DNA from: Plasmodium coatneyi
Lineage: Eukaryota; Apicomplexa; Aconoidasida; Haemosporida; Plasmodiidae
Reading direction: 5' to 3'
NCBI RefSeq assembly: GCF_001680005.1
Contig: NC_033567.1
Span: 4,092,001-4,156,000, forward strand
Length of the DNA: 64,000 nucleotides
How positions within the stretch are numbered: the first letter of the stretch is position 1; each line of letters opens with the position of its first letter. This document shows positions 59,471-64,000 of the stretch, one piece after another. The notes below the pieces were generated by a model. It saw nothing but the letters and a program-made list of their open reading frames with translations, was not told where the DNA came from and searched no databases. A program made the translations under genes and the position numbers.

Positions 59471-60327
59471 TTTACCAGTTTTTGCGCAGCTTTCATTTTT
59501 CACTTTCATGTTTTTACTGCGGTTGGCGGAATTGCGCATTGTTTCCCTTATTCACGCGAAGGTTAAGTTAAAACAATGTTGCTGTTTTGCCTCGCATGAA
59601 GTATTCTTTTCTCGCAACGTAACAATACTATTCCAAAACATTTAAAAAACAAAAAAAATTGCAAACTGCTTAGTTTGAAAAAAAATATTCTCATTAAGGT
59701 GCAAATAATAGGAGCAAAAATGGAAAAGCGGCATAATAAAACGCAGCTCGGCACCCCAAAAAAAAAAAAATATTACCAATAACGCCGTTCCCATTTTGTA
59801 CAATAAGAGGCGCTTGTTATGTTATAGATATACGCATTTCCTCATTTTTGGAAAACGACCCAACGTTGCTAAATGGAGACCCAAGGAGAAAAAAACTTCA
59901 CCAAAAACAAAAAAGCACGCTTATTATAGTGTGACTTGCCATATAGAGTGTACCATCCGTTATGTTTGCAACTTTTTTGTCCTTACCCTTAACCGGGAGG
60001 GTACATAACAGGACATATTTCCACTTCGTGAATACAACTGTTAGTCATTTTTGCCTTTTGGCGAGCCATACCGGTTATGTGGTATGTTTTACTATGGAAA
60101 AAAAAAGACCACAACTCGTTTAGCCGGATGTTACAAAAACTTCAAACGGGATCATGACAAATAGGAATATGCGCTTTTTTAATCTTAAGGTGGACACATT
60201 TGATCATTATGCTTGCGTCCCCTTGGTAATGAAATAAAAGACCAACACGATTATTTTGTAAGGAAAAAGGCAAAAAAAAATAGTTTCCGTTGTGCTGATA
60301 AGCCATACAGATATCATAATGATTAGA

Positions 60328-60351
60328 GGGGGGATGAACCCCCCCCTTTTT
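60328..60351. other. GC hairpin followed by a T run
   Basis: GGGGGG (60328-60333), a 5-nt loop ATGAA, then at least CCCCCC (60339 on) and TTTTT (60347-60351). On the plus strand this is a perfect 6-bp hairpin followed directly by five T residues, standing out in AT-rich surroundings. It could be the 3' end of a small RNA polymerase III transcript or chance; no upstream A or B box was recognised. Confidence 0.45.
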
Positions 60352-61399
60352 GGAATCAAGTTCTATTCATCTCTCTTCTCATTTTTATGTTGAAATATAC
60401 TTAACCTATTGGTAAGAAAAATTATGCGTTTTTTTCTGTCCCATTGTTTTGCTCCATATGATATCTCAAAAGGGGTAAAGAAACGGAACGAAGCAGAAAA
60501 AAATAAAACCAAATTTAACACACTCAGGTTTTGCCTATCATGTAGTAAGGGAAATCCAGCTTTGCTTCACGCCTGCGGAGAAGCAGCCACTCTGGGCCTA
60601 TAGATGGCCTAAAGGATAATCATCCTGGATAAATTATTCTCTCACTTGCATACTAATGGATATATGGTGGCTTTTTCTTTCCTGATTTTACTAGCGCAAC
60701 ATTTTAAAAGTCGAACCTGTGTTCAGTAGTGTCACCTCCAAATTGGTTTCTACATATGTAAGAATAATTCACAAAAAAAGGGTAAAATGGGAAGATACAC
60801 GTTCACGCATGTATACACACGTGTATGCAAGATGTTCCTAAGCGCAACGCTCGTTCGCGGTTCCAACAGGGCAATTGTTTAACCTGCTGCAATGGCACTT
60901 TTTTTTCATCGAATCGCTTACCCCGCTTGAATAAAAAAATATCATAAGAATGTAAGATGCAAAAAGGTTACTGTGGCAAACGTGAAAACATATTAATTTT
61001 AAGGAGAAAAATGAACGCAACGATTGAAGGAAGGGCAACTGTACCATGAAAGTGTAGCCCTTCTGAGCAGAAAAAGGGGAAAACCCTTTAAGATGTGATG
61101 GAGCACATAAGCGCACATTTGCAAAAGCTCCACTGGCTGACAAATGCACTGGAATGTAGAGAAAGTAACTGCAGCCCCCTTTGGAGTGAAACATTTGCAC
61201 TGCGAGGCTCCAAAATACGCAAGCGAAGATACGGCAAAGCGGCTTTTAGTGAGCATACCCCCGTTTTAATATACGTGCGTTGCGTGTGTATTCCTGCCCA
61301 GTTGCACCCACTTGAGCAAGTGCCGCCGATATCGACGCCGTTCATGCAGTCGTAGCAGTATATGCCGCTGCTCTGCGCTTAATTTTTCCTTCGTAAAAG

Positions 61400-62467
61400 A
61401 TGAACATTGTGCTGTGCCTAATTTGGATCCTTATACACATAGCTAACGAAGGAAGTAAGGCAAATGTGCATTGCAAAAGACAGAATGAAGTAAGCAAAGC
61501 GAAGAAGATCTACTCGTACAACCTATTGGAGGGTAAACAACAGGATCGAAATGCACACCATCGGAATTTTGTACTTTATAAGAGACGGGCTCTGTTCCAT
61601 ATACGCATCCCGAAGAAGAACCTGGAGAGACAAAACCTATTTAGCAATGATCTCCGTTATAAAAAAATTAACGAATTTTTGGAAAATAAAAAGGCAAACA
61701 AGTTGTGTTATTTACATATAAATAATAACAATCATGGAATAAAAAAAAAGAGGAAAAAAAACAAAACATTGCAACTACTGTTTGAGAAGAAAAAGTTGCT
61801 GCAAGAATATTTTTTGAACTTAAAATCGTCCTTTATGGATAGGTATAGAAATACAAAAATTGTAACGAAGCTTTTTTTATCGTCCTCTTTGCTTATGTTA
61901 ACCCTTAACCTCCTTGGATTAAAACCAGAAGACATTGCTCTACACGATAAAAGAATAATCCGAGCATTTGAATTTTACAGAATTGTAACATCAGCATTGT
62001 TTTATGGTGACATATCACTATACGTGTTAACAAATATTTATATGTTATATGTGCAGAGTCAAGAATTGGAAAAGTCCGTTGGCTCATCAGAAACGCTGGC
62101 TTTTTATTTGTCCCAAATTTCCATCCTCTCCGTAATTTGCTCCTACTTAAAGAAGCCCTTCTATTCAACAGCCCTGCTGAAATCGCTTCTCTTTGTAAAC
62201 TGTATGTTAAATCCTTATCAGAAATCTAACCTAATTTTTGGGATAAATATTTACAATATTTACTTACCCTATTTTTCCATCTTTATTGATATTTTGCATG
62301 CACAAGATTTGAAAGCTTCTCTGTCGGGGATACTGGGGGTGACCAGTGGGTCCATTTACTACCTTCTGAATATTTATGCTTATCAAAAATTCAACAAAAA
62401 GTTTTTTCTAATTCCGCGCTTTTTGAGGAATTACCTCGATTCGGTGAGCACGGACGATGTGTTATAG
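61400..62467 (+). CDS. Der1-like (derlin) protein, apicoplast type, 355 aa
   Basis: A single exon starts at ATG 61400. Residues 1-18 are a hydrophobic signal peptide (MNIVLCLIWILIHIA). About 120 basic, Lys/Asn/His-rich residues follow, the bipartite leader expected for import into the apicoplast. From ~residue 155 comes the derlin core: a first membrane helix (KLFLSSSLLMLTLNLLG), then FYRIVTSALFYGDISLYVL (family pattern WRxxTxxxYFG, Trp replaced by Phe-Tyr), LEKSVGS, further helices, and a last helix with SLSGILGVTSGS, which carries GxxxG-like spacing. Derlins form membrane channels of ER protein retrotranslocation. In apicomplexans a duplicated set is used in the outer plastid membranes for protein import (SELMA). 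The leader supports the plastid copy rather than the ER copy. Confidence 0.87.
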   Translation: MNIVLCLIWILIHIANEGSKANVHCKRQNEVSKAKKIYSYNLLEGKQQDRNAHHRNFVLYKRRALFHIRIPKKNLERQNLFSNDLRYKKINEFLENKKANKLCYLHINNNNHGIKKKRKKNKTLQLLFEKKKLLQEYFLNLKSSFMDRYRNTKIVTKLFLSSSLLMLTLNLLGLKPEDIALHDKRIIRAFEFYRIVTSALFYGDISLYVLTNIYMLYVQSQELEKSVGSSETLAFYLSQISILSVICSYLKKPFYSTALLKSLLFVNCMLNPYQKSNLIFGINIYNIYLPYFSIFIDILHAQDLKASLSGILGVTSGSIYYLLNIYAYQKFNKKFFLIPRFLRNYLDSVSTDDVL

Positions 62468-62710
62468 TTGCTCTTTGCGGAGCTGTGTGCGCTTTTTTTT
62501 TTTGGCGATGGGGCGTAAAATATGAACAAATTTGCATTCGCCATGTTGTACTGCGATTTTTATTCAACATTTACCTCTGTGTTTGCCCTTTTTTTTTAGT
62601 CAGTTTCTCAATTTTTTTTCAGTAAAATATAATTTTTTCTTTTTCCCTTTCATGAGGATTTTTCCTGGCATAAGTCTATCCTGGTACACATTATGCATTG
62701 GACCTCCTCG
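62468..62710. other. Convergent intergenic region
   Basis: 243 bp between the stops of the Der1-like gene and IBA57. It is T-rich, with runs near 62492-62502 and 62592-62599, and should contain both poly(A) sites. No other feature is seen. Confidence 0.6.
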
Positions 62711-64000
62711 TTAAAAAGTTTTGCCGGGATAATTAAATGGGAAAAGACAAACTCGATGGTGCTCTTCACCAACTTTGTTTTTAATATACACATTGGAAGC
62801 AGCAGAGTAAATGTCACCACTTACAAGTGGTATACGTTTCTTGATTAGAAAACATAGTCCCATCACATGGTTATAAAAAAAGACATTTCCCACTATAGTA
62901 CCATTTGCTGGGTCACCACCTTTTGAGCAACCCTCCTGGACAATTACATTAAATTGTTGTTCATAGTTAATGGCACGTTCCAAACATTTGGATGCATTTT
63001 TCAACAAAAAAAAAGTTGGCTTGAATAAACTCCTATCATTAATTCGTTTTATGTACTTCTGAAAAAGCGAATCAGCCAAAATAGTTTTGTTTAAATTGTC
63101 GCAGTTTTCCAGGAACATTTCGAGATAGTCGTAGTTTACACACATCGTCAGTTGGTACTTATTTATAAATATTTCGTTCCTTGTTCTGTTTATTGCTTCT
63201 TGGCCTACGTAGCAGCCTTTGTCTTTTGCCAAATAGTTTAACTTATCGTAGTTCAGGTCGAAGGGGGAGAGATCCTTAAATTTGAACGCGTCCCTGTCGA
63301 TGTTTCCCTTGGCGCCATTTGCTGCGTCGGACGAATTAGGCTCACCATGAACAGACGAACCATGCGAACGGCTTGCGGCCTCCTCCGTGCTCTCCCCAAA
63401 GAGCGGATCGTTCGAATATAAATTTTCCACGACTCCTAAATTCAGCTTCATATAGTCATACAGGAAAGTGGCGGGTAGATTTACCTTTTCTTCCTTTTCA
63501 AAGCTGAGAAGCAATTCGCAGGCCTCCTTTTTATTCCCGTTGCCAAGCTGGTCAATCCCCCCGTTTGGCGCTTTACTACATGGGGAATCTACAAAGTCTG
63601 TTGTAATAATTATGCCTGTGCTTTTGTCCTCCTTTTCGTCTACCATCTTCTGTCCCTTCCCCCTGATTTGGTACAGTCTATATCCTAATAGATCATTTCT
63701 TGCATCTTTGGACAGGAGGAATATTCCTGAATCATTGGAAAGAGTAGAAAGATCGTCCTCCAGTTGGGTAGCGCTATCTCCACCGTTGCCCACCTCATCG
63801 ACTTTGGAAATCCCCCCTCGGAGGACGGACGCACCTGACAGGAGTTGATAAATCGCGATGTTGGTCATCTCGCTAAAATGAACATCACATGAGAGCTTGC
63901 GCTTTTCCAATATGCTGAGCAACATTCTGGATGCTTTCACATTGCAGTCCATGTAAAAGAGGCTAAAGGTATTCTCTTCATGGGTATATTTTACATTGTA
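62711..64000 (-). CDS. IBA57: IBA57 / YgfZ-type Fe-S cluster assembly protein, 5' end outside the window
   Basis: The frame stays open to the window edge, so the first residues are missing; 429 residues are visible. The signature is KGCYVGQEAINRTRN (at about 63180-63235), the K-G-C-Y-x-G-Q-E motif of the IBA57/YgfZ family, which shares its fold with the folate-binding T-protein (GcvT). The Cys of this motif is present. The beginning reads KYTHEENTFSLFYMDCNVKASRMLL, the domain in which IBA57 proteins carry the first folate-fold strands. IBA57 works with ISCA proteins in mitochondria to mature [4Fe-4S] proteins. A Ser/Asn-rich insert separates the N-terminal half from the motif. ATG 63952 lies in the middle of the conserved domain and is not the true start. 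It is convergent with the Der1-like gene. Confidence 0.86.
   Translation of the reverse strand, partial: YNVKYTHEENTFSLFYMDCNVKASRMLLSILEKRKLSCDVHFSEMTNIAIYQLLSGASVLRGGISKVDEVGNGGDSATQLEDDLSTLSNDSGIFLLSKDARNDLLGYRLYQIRGKGQKMVDEKEDKSTGIIITTDFVDSPCSKAPNGGIDQLGNGNKKEACELLLSFEKEEKVNLPATFLYDYMKLNLGVVENLYSNDPLFGESTEEAASRSHGSSVHGEPNSSDAANGAKGNIDRDAFKFKDLSPFDLNYDKLNYLAKDKGCYVGQEAINRTRNEIFINKYQLTMCVNYDYLEMFLENCDNLNKTILADSLFQKYIKRINDRSLFKPTFFLLKNASKCLERAINYEQQFNVIVQEGCSKGGDPANGTIVGNVFFYNHVMGLCFLIKKRIPLVSGDIYSAASNVYIKNKVGEEHHRVCLFPFNYPGKTF

Larger units (their letters stand above)
58925..61399. other. Long divergent intergenic region upstream of the Der1-like gene
   Basis: 2.5 kb separate divergent genes. 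No protein gene is supported. Noted inside: three phased GCTGCA motifs at 59404, 59432 and 59461; an A-rich stretch at about 59757-59771; a CATACC/GGTATG hairpin near 60067-60086; and a G6/C6 hairpin followed by T5 at 60328-60351. GC-richer islands in otherwise AT-rich noncoding DNA could mark a noncoding RNA, but I recognise none. Confidence 0.5.

Noticed and set aside
63952..63952. ATG at 63952 as the start of IBA57
   Set aside because: The frame continues upstream to the edge with residues that fit the conserved domain, so the true start is outside the window.

Overview
This is eukaryotic nuclear DNA from a malaria parasite (Apicomplexa, Plasmodium). The evidence is a RAP-domain gene, an apicoplast-type Der1 protein, long low-complexity Lys/Asn/Glu-rich inserts inside conserved proteins, short introns with GT..AG ends, and long poly(dA:dT) runs between genes. 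Base composition is only moderately AT-rich, unlike the extreme of P. falciparum, so the vivax/knowlesi/cynomolgi group is the most likely source. From memory, the P. falciparum orthologues of the Der1 gene and the transhydrogenase lie roughly ten genes apart on chromosome 14. Eleven genes separate them here, so conserved synteny is likely.

I find fifteen protein genes and no RNA gene I can support. From left to right: about 3.7 kb without a recognisable gene; a RAP protein (+); a proton-translocating NAD(P) transhydrogenase with beta-alpha domain order (+); a gamma-tubulin complex component (-); a tiny Yos1/IER3IP1 protein (-); a 17-exon leucine-rich-repeat protein (-); dynactin p62/DCTN4 (+); an unrecognised possible beta-propeller protein (+); an LYR-motif protein (+); a four-exon coiled-coil protein resembling SF-assemblin (-); the spliceosomal U1 factor LUC7 in 8 exons (-); MON2 in 7 exons (-); a syntaxin-6-type SNARE in 8 exons (+); an Asn-rich zinc-knuckle protein (-); an apicoplast Der1-like protein (+); and IBA57 (-), whose 5' end lies beyond the window.

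Exon models for the multi-exon genes were built by hand from splice sites, reading frame and family similarity. Every junction keeps the frame, and every total length is a multiple of three.

Several genes belong to membrane traffic (Yos1, MON2, syntaxin 6, Der1) or to the cytoskeleton (gamma-tubulin complex, dynactin p62, SF-assemblin-like). MON2 and syntaxin 6, both trans-Golgi/endosome factors in other eukaryotes, are divergently transcribed from one 1.9 kb intergenic region. The most unusual DNA-level feature is the LRR gene: four of its introns carry unrelated short tandem repeats, three of them within about 20 nt of the 3' splice site. I saw no mobile element, CRISPR array or other prokaryotic-style system.
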